DNA of 64,000 nucleotides. It comes from DASRDZ01 sp035652335. Its GTDB lineage: Bacteria; Chloroflexota; Dormibacteria; Aeolococcales; Aeolococcaceae. Positions 18,599-29,458 of the stretch are shown here, one piece after another. A program made the translations under genes and the position numbers. Each line of letters starts with the position of its first letter. Within the stretch, counting starts at the first letter, position 1. Below the pieces are notes generated by a model. It ran no database searches and had not been told where the DNA came from. It was given only the letters and a program-made list of their open reading frames with translations. The stretch covers positions 1-64,000 of the forward strand of contig DASRDZ010000071.1 of the NCBI GenBank assembly GCA_035652335.1, read 5' to 3'.

Positions 18599-18648
18599 AC
18601 GCACAGCGAAGACACCCGTCGTCTCCCAGAGATACCTTCTCCGTGCGT
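18599..18648 (-). promoter_or_regulatory. Predicted three-way-junction RNA in the leader of the giant surface gene
   Basis: On the minus-strand RNA, arms ACGCAC (18648-18643) and GTGCGT (18604-18599) pair and enclose two hairpins. One is GGAGA/TCTCT with loop AGGTA (18642-18628); the other is GAGAC/GTCTT with a 7-nt loop (18625-18609). It sits between the putative -10 and the GGAGG ribosome site. I could not match it to a riboswitch class I know. Confidence 0.4.
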
Positions 18649-18677
18649 GATCCCGCTCTCCGGGCACGCGGATGGGG

Positions 18678-18683
18678 ATGATA
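18678..18683 (-). promoter_or_regulatory. Putative -10 (TATCAT) of the giant surface gene
   Basis: TATCAT is the best sigma-70-like hexamer upstream of the gene. It gives a leader of roughly 105-130 nt depending on the start. No good -35 is seen at the right distance. Confidence 0.4.
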
Positions 18684-18739
18684 AGGGCCAATCGGCGTCA
18701 GCGGCGCGGAATTTCAAAAGGTCGCGACATCACGCGAAT

Positions 18740-18756
18740 ACCTTGATTGACAAGGT
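18740..18756. promoter_or_regulatory. Inverted repeat, possible operator
   Basis: ACCTTG-ATTGA-CAAGGT, perfect 6-bp arms in an AT-richer patch about 60 bp upstream of the putative -10 of the giant surface gene. It could bind a dimeric regulator. Confidence 0.35.
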
Positions 18757-18815
18757 GTCACTGCAAGCCACCGAGCAATCGGCGGGAATGTGGGTGCGTC
18801 GCTGTCAGGAATGGA

Positions 18816-18852
18816 AAGAGCCCCGCGGAGTTGGCTCTCCGGCGGGGCTCTT
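18816..18852 (-). terminator. Rho-independent terminator of the second secreted giant
   Basis: Perfect 11-bp stem AAGAGCCCCGC / GCGGGGCTCTT with a 15-nt loop, ending in CTCTTTCC on the minus strand, 24 bases after the stop at 18876. Confidence 0.8.
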
Positions 18853-18875
18853 CGATCAGCGCCTCTGGGCGGTGG

Positions 18876-21800
18876 TCAGATCGCCGCCATGCCCACGATC
18901 GGCTGGTTGAGGTGGCTGCCGCCCTCCGAGCCGTACGACGCGTTGAGTGCCGACCCGAACGGGAACAGGCCGCCGTCCGACGCGACCATGTAGTACCCGT
19001 TGCCGTCGGTGGCCAGCGCCATGCCGACGATCGGCTGGTTGAGATGGGTGCCACCCTCCGAGCCGTAGGAGTGCTGCAGCGCGTCGCCGAAGGGGAACAG
19101 GCCGCCGTCGCTGGCCACCAGGTAGTAGCCGTTGCCGTCGGCCGTCGCCGCCATGCCGACGATCGGCTGGTTGAGGTGACTGCCACCCTCGGAGCCGTAG
19201 GAGTGCTGCAGGGCGTCACCGAACGGGAAGATGCCGCCGTCAGAGGCCACCAGCCAGTAGCCGCCGCCGTCATTGGTCATCGCCATGCCGACGATCGGCG
19301 CATTGAGGTGCATGTTGCCGGTGGAGCCGTAGGAGTGCGCGGTCGCGCTCGGGCCGAAGGGGAAGATGCCCCCGTCGCTGGCCACCAGGTAGTAGCCGTT
19401 GAAGTCGGGCCGCACCGCCATCCCCACGATCGGCCTGTTGAGATGCATGCCGCCGGTCGAGCCGTAGGAATGTTGCACCGCATCGCCGAAGGGGAAGATC
19501 CCGCCGTCCGCGGCCACCATGTAGTAGCCGTTGCCATCCGGCGTCATCGCCATGCCGACGATCGGCTGGTTGAGATGGTTGCCGCCCTCGGAGCCGTAGG
19601 AGTGCTGCAGCGCCGACCCGAATGGGAACAGGCCCCCGTCGCTGGCCACCATGTAGTAGCCGTGAGACGGCGGCGGCGGCGGCGGCACCTGGAAGCTGTA
19701 GCTGTCCGTCGCGCTGATGGTCGGGGAAGCCTGCTGGTTGAGGACGGTCACCACGTCGGTGCCGCCGGCAGGCAGCGTGCTCGGCGTCGTGTAGTCGACC
19801 GGGACGTTGCCGTTGCCGTCAGCCGTCACCAGGATCGGGCTGGCGCCCAGGGACTGACCGCTGGCCTGGGCGGAGCCACCGCCCGCAGCGGGCACGAATT
19901 TCAGGTCGAACTTGGCGCCCGGCAACGGTGTGCCGTTGCTGTCCTCGGCGGTGATCGTCACGACGCGCAGGGTGTTGTGCGCCAGGCTGCCGTCCGGGGC
20001 GATCTTCGGGCCGGCGGGAGAGAAGGCGAACTGCCCGACGTACGAATACCCGTCGGTGGCGGAGAGCGTCGGCGAGCTGCTCGCGTTCCCGGCGGTGAGC
20101 GTGTCTGCGCCGCCGCCGGGAAGCTGTGCCGATCGGGTGTAGCTCAGCGCGATGTGGCCGGAGCCGTCGGTCGTGAACTGCGCCGGCGTCGAGGTGACCG
20201 TCGTGCCACCGGCGGTGAGCGTCGCGGTGCTGCCGCTCGCCGGGACGAACGAGAGCCAGACGGCGGCGCCCGCCAGGGGGGTCGTCCCGTCGGTGACGGT
20301 GAGCGTCCCGGTCCTGGGAGCGGTCGTGGTCAGCGTGCCGCCGGGGGCGAACGGGTTCGGTGTGAATGTGTACCCGCCGACGAAGCGGTAGGCGTCGGAC
20401 TGGGTGACGAAGGGGCTCTTGGGTGCGTCCGCGGCGGTCACGGTGTCGGTCCCGCCGGCGGGCAGAGGCGACGGCGCCGAGTAGGTGACGACGATGTCGC
20501 CGTTGTTGTCCGGAGTGCAGGGAACAGGCGTCGCGGTGAGCGTCGTGTTCGCGCCGCACTGCGACACCGTGGCGCTGCCTCCTCCGGTCGCCGGGACGAA
20601 CGAGAGGTACACCGTGGCGCTTGGATCGGGCGTCGTCGTGCCGTGCTGGTACACCGTGTACGTCGCAGTGGTGATGTCACCTGGATTCAGCGTCCCGGCG
20701 GGCGCGATGGGCTTCGGCGAGACGACATAGTCGACCGCCGTCCCGTAGAGGTACGAATCCGTCGCCGTGATCGTCGGCGACGTCTGGGTGTTCTGCGCGC
20801 CGATGACGTCCTGGCCGCCGGTCGGTGGCGAGGTCCCGGTGTCCTTCGTGTAGGTGACGGTGATCGTCCCCGTCGTGGAATCGGTGACGAACATCTGCGG
20901 CGTGGTGGTGAGTGGCGTGCCCGAGCTTCCGCCCACCTTCGCCGAGGCGGGTGAGGTCGTCTGCGGCCCGGTGGGCGTGAAGGTGAGCCAGACCACGGTG
21001 TTGGGAACCGGGTTGTTGGCGACGTCCTCGGCGGTCAGCGTGACCGTGCTGGGCGCGGTCCCACCCTGCGCCGCCATGAACGGCGCGCTCGGCGTCCAGG
21101 GCGCCGAGAAGACGTAGTGGGTGGCGAGGGCGTAGGTGTAGAGATCGCTCGATGTGATGGTCGGCGTGCTGGCCTTGTCCTGCGCCACCAGGCGATCCGT
21201 CCCCGTCGTGTTGGTCCCGGTGGTGTACGCGAGCTGGAGGACACCGTTGCCGTCGGTGCTGAACGCCTGCACGCTGCTCGACAGTGGCACCGACGCCGGC
21301 GAGGTCCACGGGGTGGCCGACGCCGTGGCATCACTCGCCGGGGTGAAGCCGACGTAGATGGTCAGGTAGGGGATGGGCGAGGGCGAGCCGCCGAGGGGGT
21401 TGTCCATCGCGGTGACCTTGGGGCTCGCAGCAGCGCTGCTCCCCAGGGTGCCCGCAGAGGCGATCGGGTTGGGCGACCACACCAGGGATGCCAGCGTCTG
21501 GTTGTTCTGGTTGTAGTGGTTGGCGGTGCTGAAGGTCTGGAACGTGCCGTCATCCTGCGCGGTGATCGTGTCGATGCCGGGCTCAGGGGTGGGCGGCGCC
21601 GTGTAGCAGATCGTCACCGTGCCACTGGCGGCTGACACCTTCTGTGGCGTCGTGCTCAACGTGACGGTACCGAGCATGCCGCACGTGCTGCCCGAGTCGA
21701 TGGCGACAGCGACCCCGGGGGCCGATGCCGTGGTGGACAGGGACAGGTAGATCGCGGTGCCGGTCACGGTCGAGCTGTCGGCCTTCTCGGCGGTCACCGT

Positions 21801-22355
21801 GAAGTTGGTGGAGCCACCCATGGTCGCCGCCATGCCTGGAGCCGCCCAGGGTTCAGCGCTCCAGACGTACTTGGTGGCCAGCCCCCAGAAGTACTGGACG
21901 CTCTCTGAGATGCTCGGACTGCTGGAGGCGTCCTGCGCGGTGATCGTGGCAGCGCCGCCGGTGGGCAGGGTGCCGCCGACGACTGCGGGCGCATGGAAGG
22001 TGACCGTGACCAGGCCGGAGGTGTCGGCGGTGCACGCGGTCGGGGTGGTGCCCAGCGAACCCGAGGCGCACTGTGCGATGGAGACGGTCGCCGAGGACCC
22101 GCTCGCGCCCGCGTAGGTGAGGTACACGGTCGCCCCGGGCACCGCGGCCGAGCCGTTGACCGCCTTCACCTGGACGTTGACGCTCGAGCCGAGGCCCAGC
22201 GATCCGCGGGTGGCGAACTGCCCGTTGCTGCTTCCCGGGAACTGGTAGTCGGTGACTGTCCCTGTGGCGGTTGCCCGCAGTGGGCCGAGCGTGGAGGCCC
22301 CGCCGGCCACGACAAGGCCGGCGGACAGCACGGCGAGGACGGATCTGCGACTCAT
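18876..22355 (-). CDS. Secreted repeat protein: seven Ig-like domains plus six C-terminal 42-44-residue repeats
   Basis: Encodes 1159 residues. The signal peptide is MSRRSVLAVLSAGLVVAGGA; the start ATG has AGGAG six bases upstream. Seven Ig-like units of about 125-135 residues follow, each opening with a YVxSxxP-type strand and containing YLSFVPA, a Ser/Thr-rich loop and a closing S-PTISATDSY. A six-proline linker leads into six tandem repeats GYYMVASDGGLFPFG..LQHSYGSEGG.HLNQPIVGMA that end the protein. This is the same module found at the N-terminus of the neighbouring giant, here at the C-terminus. No anchor motif is seen. Likely surface-exposed or released; binding partner unknown. Probably its own transcription unit, with a long upstream gap and a strong terminator. 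Confidence 0.85.
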   Translation of the reverse strand: MSRRSVLAVLSAGLVVAGGASTLGPLRATATGTVTDYQFPGSSNGQFATRGSLGLGSSVNVQVKAVNGSAAVPGATVYLTYAGASGSSATVSIAQCASGSLGTTPTACTADTSGLVTVTFHAPAVVGGTLPTGGAATITAQDASSSPSISESVQYFWGLATKYVWSAEPWAAPGMAATMGGSTNFTVTAEKADSSTVTGTAIYLSLSTTASAPGVAVAIDSGSTCGMLGTVTLSTTPQKVSAASGTVTICYTAPPTPEPGIDTITAQDDGTFQTFSTANHYNQNNQTLASLVWSPNPIASAGTLGSSAAASPKVTAMDNPLGGSPSPIPYLTIYVGFTPASDATASATPWTSPASVPLSSSVQAFSTDGNGVLQLAYTTGTNTTGTDRLVAQDKASTPTITSSDLYTYALATHYVFSAPWTPSAPFMAAQGGTAPSTVTLTAEDVANNPVPNTVVWLTFTPTGPQTTSPASAKVGGSSGTPLTTTPQMFVTDSTTGTITVTYTKDTGTSPPTGGQDVIGAQNTQTSPTITATDSYLYGTAVDYVVSPKPIAPAGTLNPGDITTATYTVYQHGTTTPDPSATVYLSFVPATGGGSATVSQCGANTTLTATPVPCTPDNNGDIVVTYSAPSPLPAGGTDTVTAADAPKSPFVTQSDAYRFVGGYTFTPNPFAPGGTLTTTAPRTGTLTVTDGTTPLAGAAVWLSFVPASGSTATLTAGGTTVTSTPAQFTTDGSGHIALSYTRSAQLPGGGADTLTAGNASSSPTLSATDGYSYVGQFAFSPAGPKIAPDGSLAHNTLRVVTITAEDSNGTPLPGAKFDLKFVPAAGGGSAQASGQSLGASPILVTADGNGNVPVDYTTPSTLPAGGTDVVTVLNQQASPTISATDSYSFQVPPPPPPSHGYYMVASDGGLFPFGSALQHSYGSEGGNHLNQPIVGMAMTPDGNGYYMVAADGGIFPFGDAVQHSYGSTGGMHLNRPIVGMAVRPDFNGYYLVASDGGIFPFGPSATAHSYGSTGNMHLNAPIVGMAMTNDGGGYWLVASDGGIFPFGDALQHSYGSEGGSHLNQPIVGMAATADGNGYYLVASDGGLFPFGDALQHSYGSEGGTHLNQPIVGMALATDGNGYYMVASDGGLFPFGSALNASYGSEGGSHLNQPIVGMAAI
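18879..19662 (-). repeat. Six repeats encoding YYMVASDGG modules
   Basis: Six units of 126-132 bp at the 3' end of the gene. They are homologous in protein sequence to the six repeats at 17630-18370. Unit 3 has a short insertion (GPSATAHSYG). Confidence 0.85.
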
Positions 22356-22799
22356 GCCACGCTCCTGGTGGGCTCGGCCCTGCGGCGGCGCCGCGCGGCC
22401 AAAGGATGGCGCCGGGCGCTCACGGCGGCCCCCGACCCGAAACGGAACTCCCCTCTCACCGGCACGCCTCGGAAGACAGTGCCGCGAGCAACGACGTTGC
22501 GGCGGGTGGCGCACGCTCGTGCCGGAGCGCTGCCCGCCGCCTGCCAACCCCTCTTCCTCATCACCCCTACCCGTTTCCCTGTTGTGGCCGGTATCCCCCC
22601 GGCCACCTCGAAAACGGCGGCAGGGCGGAGATCGGGCGCAAGGGTACACCACGCCGAGGCAATATTCAGCCGGTCCGGCGACAATCTGTCACAAATGACG
22701 GCCTGTGAGTGGCCGAGCGCACCGCCCGGGCGAGCGGCATGACCGAGGCTGCCACCGGGCGGCGCCGGGGGACAGGCCGCCGATCAGGGCGGAGGCGTC
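22356..22799. other. Long gap upstream of the second secreted giant
   Basis: 444 bp without a gene. An AT-richer stretch at about 22660-22705 contains TGTCACAAATGACG and AATATT and is the likeliest promoter area. That would imply a minus-strand leader near 300 nt, but I cannot fix a -10. Confidence 0.4.
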
Positions 22800-23984
22800 C
22801 TACGGTGGCTGAGCCGTGACCTCGCCCGCGCGGCCGACCGCCACCTGCCAGCGACCTTCGTGGACCGCACGATGGTGCACCCGGCAGAGCAGGACAAGGT
22901 TGTCGAGCTTCGTCTCACCGCCGTCGGCCCAGTGCACCACGTGGTGAGCGTCGGTCCACTCGGACGGGCGGTCGCATCCCGGGAACCGGCAGCCCCCGTC
23001 GCGGACGACGAGGGCGCGCCGCATCGCCGCAGGGATGACCCGCGAGGCACGGCCGACGGACAGCGGCTCACCGCCGGCACCGACCACCACCCGCGTCACC
23101 GACGCATCGCACGCCACCCGGCGCGCCGTCTCGGCGATCACCGGCCCGGCCCAGCGCATCTCGCCCGCGGGGCACCCGCGCTCTCCGCGCAGCGTCGCCT
23201 CAGTAGTCGTGACCGTCACATGCGGCCGCTCGCCGGCAACCGACGGGAGCCCGCCGGACTGCAGCTGCCGCTTCGCCAGCTCCACCAGGGCGTCCGCACG
23301 ACGCTGCCACACTGCGCGCGCGTCGCCCGGAACCGGCGCATCCAGCGCGTCGATGGCAGTGCGCACCAGAGCCCCGCCCTCCGCGTCGAGCAGTCCGCTG
23401 ACGTGGAACACGCCGTCCCACGTCTGGCTGATGCTGAGGTGGCGCCGCGCATGCTGGGCGTCGGCGTCCTCGGCGCTGCCGTCGGGGTCGACGCAGTAGC
23501 GCAGGCGGCGGGTGACGTAGGTGAGGTCATGTGGGTCGAGGCGCTCCGCCGCTTCGATCAGGGTGTCCTCGACGTTGCGGACGGCATCGCTCCCGATCTG
23601 CGTCGCGCAGCGCGCGATCACCGTGCAGTGGTGGAACCCGATCGAGCCCGCCGCGGCGCTGCGCTCGGTGAGCGGCAGCTCGGGAAGGTGGCGCGCGACG
23701 TCGACGACCTGTGCGGCCGCGCCGATGCTGAGGCGGCAGTTCCGGCGCAGCCAGCCGCTGAGCGACAGCTGCGCTTCGCGATGACCGTCGCGCGCTGCGA
23801 AGGCGCGGACACGCCTGCTGAACTCGAGCTCCAGCCGGTCGATCTCGCGCCGCATCGCAACGAGGTCCTCGCCCAGTGCGCTGCCGGACAGACCGTCGAC
23901 GTCCTCGCGCGCCACGGCGTCAACGGCGCACTGCAACGCCGGCAACGGCGACGCGGGAACCGAGTAGACTGCAAGCGCTACCAC
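22800..23984 (-). CDS. DUF222 / HNH endonuclease-domain protein (13E12-repeat family)
   Basis: Encodes about 394 residues. An all-helical DUF222 region covers most of the protein (LDPHDLTYVTRRLRY, the QRRADALVELA helix). A C-terminal HNH nuclease follows: CRFPGCDRPSEWTDAHHVVHW, then DNLVLLCRVHH, with the catalytic HH pair and zinc cysteines. This family is abundant in actinobacteria, often in many copies; some are remnants of mobile elements, and the function is unproven. I place the start at the GTG at 23984, because TGCTACAAT (an extended -10) ends six bases before it, giving a leaderless message. GTG 23987 and TTG 24026 are in-frame alternatives. It follows hutI on the same strand but has this promoter of its own. 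Confidence 0.85.
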   Translation of the reverse strand: MVALAVYSVPASPLPALQCAVDAVAREDVDGLSGSALGEDLVAMRREIDRLELEFSRRVRAFAARDGHREAQLSLSGWLRRNCRLSIGAAAQVVDVARHLPELPLTERSAAAGSIGFHHCTVIARCATQIGSDAVRNVEDTLIEAAERLDPHDLTYVTRRLRYCVDPDGSAEDADAQHARRHLSISQTWDGVFHVSGLLDAEGGALVRTAIDALDAPVPGDARAVWQRRADALVELAKRQLQSGGLPSVAGERPHVTVTTTEATLRGERGCPAGEMRWAGPVIAETARRVACDASVTRVVVGAGGEPLSVGRASRVIPAAMRRALVVRDGGCRFPGCDRPSEWTDAHHVVHWADGGETKLDNLVLLCRVHHRAVHEGRWQVAVGRAGEVTAQPP

Positions 23985-23990
23985 CACACA

Positions 23991-23999
23991 ATTGTAGCA
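23991..23999 (-). promoter_or_regulatory. Extended -10 promoter TGCTACAAT of the DUF222 gene
   Basis: TGC plus TACAAT, the best -10 in the window. The hexamer ends six bases before GTG 23984, so transcription should start on the start codon. Confidence 0.6.
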
Positions 24000-24026
24000 G
24001 AACACCCGTTCCCAAGGGCACCGCAA

Positions 24027-25244
24027 CTACGCCGCCGCGACAGCCCCCGCAAGTACCACGCGACCGACCTGTGCCCCCCCGAGGTGGTATGCGAGATCGA
24101 CCCAATGCGGCGTGTCGAGAATGCAGAGATCCGCCCGCGCCCCCTCGCGAATCGCGCCGCGGTCGGACAGCGCCAGCGCAGCGGCGCCGCCCCCCGTCGC
24201 AGCGACCAGCGCCTGACCCGGGGTCAGCCCGGCCAGCGCCACCGCCAGCGACATCATCAAGGGCATCGACTCGCTGTAGCAGGTGCCGGGATTGCAGTCC
24301 GTGGCAATGGCGACCTGCGCCCCCGCCTCCAGCAACCGCCGACCCGGGGGCGGCGGCCCGCCCAGCACCAACGAAGCCCCCGGCAGGAGGACCCCCACCA
24401 CACCCGCGCCGGCGAGCGCGCCGAGGTCGGACTCGCCCGCATGCTCCAGGTGGTCCGCACTCACGGCGCCCATCCGCGCCGCCAGTCGCGCACCACCCGA
24501 ATGGCTGAGCTGCTCCGCATGGATCTTGACCCCCAGCCCCGCCGCCCGCGCCGCAACGAACAGCCGCTCACACTCCTCCACGCTGTACGCCCCGCGCTCG
24601 CAGAACGCGTCGACGAACCGCGCAAGCGGCGCCGCGCGACGCAGCCCTTCGCCGCACGCAGCCTCGATGAACTCCGCCCGCGGCTCCGGCGGCGCAGCGT
24701 GCAACGGCAGGTACGTCGCAACGACCGACGGCAACGCCGGATCCGCCGCCAGCACCCGCGCCGCTTCGAGCTGCCGGACCTCCGCGTCCAGCGCGAGCCC
24801 GTAGCCGCTCTTCACCTCGACGGTCGTCGTGCCGAGACGAAGCATCCGCGCAGCCCGCTCACGAGCGGCCGCAACGAGCTCCGCCACCGACCCCGCCACG
24901 GTCGCCCGCACGGTGGACATGATCCCGCCCCCCGACGCCGCGATCGACTCGTACGTCTCGCCCGCAGCCCGCCGCGCGTACTCGTCACCGCGATCCCCGA
25001 GCCAGACGAGATGCGTGTGGCAGTCGACGAACCCCGGCACCACGGCATTGCCGCCCGCGTCGATCTCCACGGCGTCGCGAGCCACCGCAACCGACCGCAG
25101 CCCCGACGAGGGCCCGACGTAGGTGATGACCTCGCCCGTGGCACACACCGCCGCATCGCGAATCACGCCGGGCGCCTCTCCCCGCAGCGGATCGCACGTG
25201 GCCAGCTCGCCGACGCCGTGCACCACCAGCGTGGCCCCCGCCAC
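24027..25244 (-). CDS. hutI: Imidazolonepropionase
   Basis: Encodes 405 residues, the usual length for HutI. It is an amidohydrolase that opens the ring of imidazolone-5-propionate to N-formimino-L-glutamate, step three of histidine breakdown. Visible features: the metal site VDCHTHLVW, LGTTTVEVKSGYGL, KIHAEQLSH and ATDCNPGTCYSESM. The GTG at 25244 starts 2 bases after the hutG stop and gives the family length; the frame is open further upstream inside hutG. Last gene of hutHUGI. Confidence 0.92.
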   Translation of the reverse strand: MAGATLVVHGVGELATCDPLRGEAPGVIRDAAVCATGEVITYVGPSSGLRSVAVARDAVEIDAGGNAVVPGFVDCHTHLVWLGDRGDEYARRAAGETYESIAASGGGIMSTVRATVAGSVAELVAAARERAARMLRLGTTTVEVKSGYGLALDAEVRQLEAARVLAADPALPSVVATYLPLHAAPPEPRAEFIEAACGEGLRRAAPLARFVDAFCERGAYSVEECERLFVAARAAGLGVKIHAEQLSHSGGARLAARMGAVSADHLEHAGESDLGALAGAGVVGVLLPGASLVLGGPPPPGRRLLEAGAQVAIATDCNPGTCYSESMPLMMSLAVALAGLTPGQALVAATGGGAAALALSDRGAIREGARADLCILDTPHWVDLAYHLGGAQVGRVVLAGAVAAA

Positions 25245-25246
25245 CG

Positions 25247-26166
25247 CTAGGCCAGCTCCGCTCGCTGCAGACGCCGACGGTGGCAGACGCCCGCGCAGAA
25301 GGAGAGGAACACGGAGCACATCGTCCGCACCGTGATCCCCGCCACGTCGGCCGCGGCGTCCACCTCGGTGAGGTCCATCGCCATCACCCGCGGATCAGTG
25401 CCCAGGACGTACGCGGCCTCCTGCAGGTCGACCGGTCGCAGCCCACCCGGCATCGACGCGGGACACGCCGGTGCGAAGGAGCGGTCGAGCACGTCGAGGT
25501 CGACGTCGACGTAGATGCGCCCGGCGTCGTGGCGTTCGAGCGCGGCCAGCGCGCTGTCCAGCGTCGAGGTGATCCCCCCGGCGCGCACCTGCGCCGCGCG
25601 CCGCACGTGGACGCCATGCGCCAGCGCCCACTCGTGATGCTCGCGCGCATTGGCGAACCCGTGCACCCCGATCTGCGCCACCCGCACGCCCGGGAGCCCT
25701 GCCGCGATCAGGTCGCGCACCGGTGTCCCGTTGCGCGGCCCGCCGTACAGCGCGGCATCCCGCACGTCGTGATGGGCGTCGAAGGTGAGCAGCCCCCAGC
25801 CCTCGCCCAGGCCGCCACCGGCACAGCCGCGCATCGCCGGCACGGTCAGTGAGTTGTCGCCACCGACGACCACAACGACGCCGCCACCCGCGGCCGCGGT
25901 GCAGAGGTGCTCGATGCGCGCGTGCGCGGCGGTGGCGTCCCCGTCCGCATCACCCTCGGCGTCGCCCAGGTCGCGCACCCGCAGGTCGGCCAGGTCGATC
26001 CCGTGGTCGCCGTCGAACGTGGCGAAGCGCGCCAGACCCTCGCGGAACGCCGCCGGCGTCAGGTGCGCGGACGACGGGCTGATCGACGCGCGCGAGATCG
26101 GCGCCCCGACGACGCCGACGTCCCACGACGCCAGTCCCGCGCCCGACGCCAGCCACTCCGCCGCGT

Positions 26167-26170
<4 letters not shown>
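25247..26170 (-). CDS. hutG: Formimidoylglutamase (arginase/agmatinase family)
   Basis: Encodes 307 residues of the ureohydrolase fold. Metal motifs: GGDNS at about 103-107, DAHHD at 131-135 and DVDLD at 222-226. It should hydrolyse N-formimino-glutamate to glutamate and formamide, completing the hut pathway. Odd: the first motif is normally GGDHS with a metal-binding His; here it is Asn (N106). The TTG start overlaps the hutU stop as TTGA. Substrate assignment rests on operon position, since arginase-family sequences alone do not fix substrate. Confidence 0.85.
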
Positions 26171-27836
<1,666 letters not shown>

Positions 27837-27840
<4 letters not shown>

Positions 27841-29369
27841 GACAGCGCCACCGACGCCGCGTCCAGCGCCATCCGCCATGCCCCCGACGACAGCCACGAG
27901 CACGCCGCCTCGAGGTCCGAGGCCAGCTCCCGATCCGCCTCCAGCGCTGGCACCCGCGCCCGCAACGACGCCAGCAGCGCCCCCGTCCCGGGGCCGGGCC
28001 GCAGCGGTGCGCGCAGGTCGAGCGCCTGCGCCGCGCACACCGCCTCCACCGACAGCACCCGCCGCAGATCCTCGACCGACGCGCGCGTGCGCAGGCAGGC
28101 GTTCCACCCCATCGACACGTGGTCCTCCTGTCCAGCGCTCACCGGCACGCTCTGCGCCGCCACCGGCACGGCCGCCGACCGCAGCGCGGTGACGCAGGAC
28201 GCCGCGGTGTACTGCGCGATCATCAGCCCGCTGTTCACCCCCGGCTCGCGGGTCAGGAACGCGGGCAGCCCGCGCGACCGCGCCGGGTCGAGGAGCCGGT
28301 CCACCCGCCGCTCGCTGATGGCGGCGACGTCGGCGCAGAGCGACGCGCACATGTCGGCTGCGTAGGCCAGCGCCGCGCCGTGGAAGTTGCCGCTCGACAC
28401 CACCTCGCCGCGTCCCACCATGACCAGCGGGTTGTCGACAACGCTGTCCAATTCCGTCTCGACCACTCCCCGCGCGAACGCCAGCACGTCGCGCGCCGCG
28501 CCGTGCACCTGCGGGGCGCAGCGCAGCGAGTACGCATCCTGCACCGCGTGATGCGACGCCACGTGCGAGGCCACCAGCGGCGAGTCCGCCAGCAGCGCCC
28601 GCAGGTTCGCCGCCGCCGCCGCGACCCCCGCGGAAGGCCGCAGCGCCACGATGTCCGCGTCGAAGGCCCGCGCGGTGCCCAGCAGCGCTTCCACACTCAT
28701 GGCACACACGGCGTCCGCCGCCACCAGCAGCGCTGCGAGGTCCCACACGCACAGCGCGAGCGCCGCGCACATGGCGTCGGTGCCGTTGATCAGCGCCAGC
28801 CCCTCCTTCGGCCCCACCGCCAGCGGCGACAACCCCGACGCCGCCAGCGCCGAGCCACCGTCGACCCGCTCCCCGGAGGCTCCGACGGCGAAGCCCTCGC
28901 CCAGCAGCAGCAGCGCGCAGTGCGCCAGCGGCGCCAGGTCCCCGGACGCCCCCAGCGACCCCATCGCCGGCACCCAGGGCACCACGCTCGCGTTGAGCAA
29001 CCCCACCATGCCGTCGACCAGCGCCGGCCGCACCCCGGAATACCCCGCGCAGAGCGTCCGCGCCCGCAGCAGCATCATCCCCCGCACCACCTCGGCCGGC
29101 AGCGGGGGCCCCATCCCGGCCGCGTGCGACCGCACGACGGCGGTCTGGAGCGAGGATCGGTCGCCCGCGGCGATGGCGCGGTCCGCCAGCGCGCCGAACC
29201 CGGTGGTGACGCCGTACACCACGTCGCCGGCGGCGTCGATGCGCTCGACCAGCTCCCGCGCCGGCCGCATCCGCTCCCTGGCCACCTCCGACACCGCGAC
29301 CGGGACGCCGTCGCGGGCCACCGCCACCACGTCGGCCAGGGACAGCGCCGAGCCGTCGAGGGTCACCAT
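27837..29369 (-). CDS. hutH: Histidine ammonia-lyase
   Basis: Encodes 510 residues, family length. It deaminates histidine to urocanate, the entry step of the pathway. The MIO prosthetic group should form from A141-S142-G143 in GSLGASGDLAPL; Y52 in VYGVTTGFG is the catalytic tyrosine. GTNAMCA-type substrate-loop residues appear as INGTDAMCA. The ATG at 29369 has no Shine-Dalgarno; TACGCT lies 8 bases before it, consistent with a leaderless mRNA. First gene of the hutHUGI operon. No hut repressor gene is adjacent; the divergent neighbour is a lipoprotein. Confidence 0.95.
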
Positions 29370-29377
29370 CGCTGCGG

Positions 29378-29383
29378 AGCGTA
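29378..29383 (-). promoter_or_regulatory. Putative -10 (TACGCT) of the hut operon
   Basis: TACGCT ends 8 bases before the hutH ATG, in the 89-bp gap to the divergent lipoprotein gene. No Shine-Dalgarno is present. Confidence 0.45.
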
Positions 29384-29458
29384 CCCGCCGCGCCACCAGC
29401 CCGGAGTATCGTTCAGCCCGTCGGATACGCACGAGCACCAAGGAGCTCCGCAGCCTCC

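Larger units (their letters stand above)
18568..18875. other. Intergenic region between the two secreted giants
   Basis: 308 bp with no gene. It holds the terminator of the downstream-ending 1159-residue protein gene (18816-18852) and the promoter and long leader of the 3514-residue protein gene, described separately. Confidence 0.7.

Noticed and set aside
18599..18648. c-di-GMP or c-di-AMP riboswitch in the giant gene leader
   Set aside because: CACGCAC recalls the c-di-GMP-I aptamer, but the second conserved half and tetraloop-receptor parts are absent, and the c-di-AMP core is not present either. It is reported only as an unassigned fold.
7999..18681. Uninterrupted open frame of 3560 codons on the plus strand, antisense to the giant surface gene
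   Set aside because: It mirrors the periodic repeats and high third-position GC of the real minus-strand gene. Its product is an Arg/Gly/Ala-rich low-complexity string with no domains, while the minus strand has a signal peptide and clear Ig-like units.
22800..24026. Treating the DUF222/HNH gene as proof of a mobile element or homing endonuclease
   Set aside because: I see no inverted repeats, target duplications, intron or intein, or other mobility genes around it. Stand-alone DUF222/HNH genes are common in this kind of genome.
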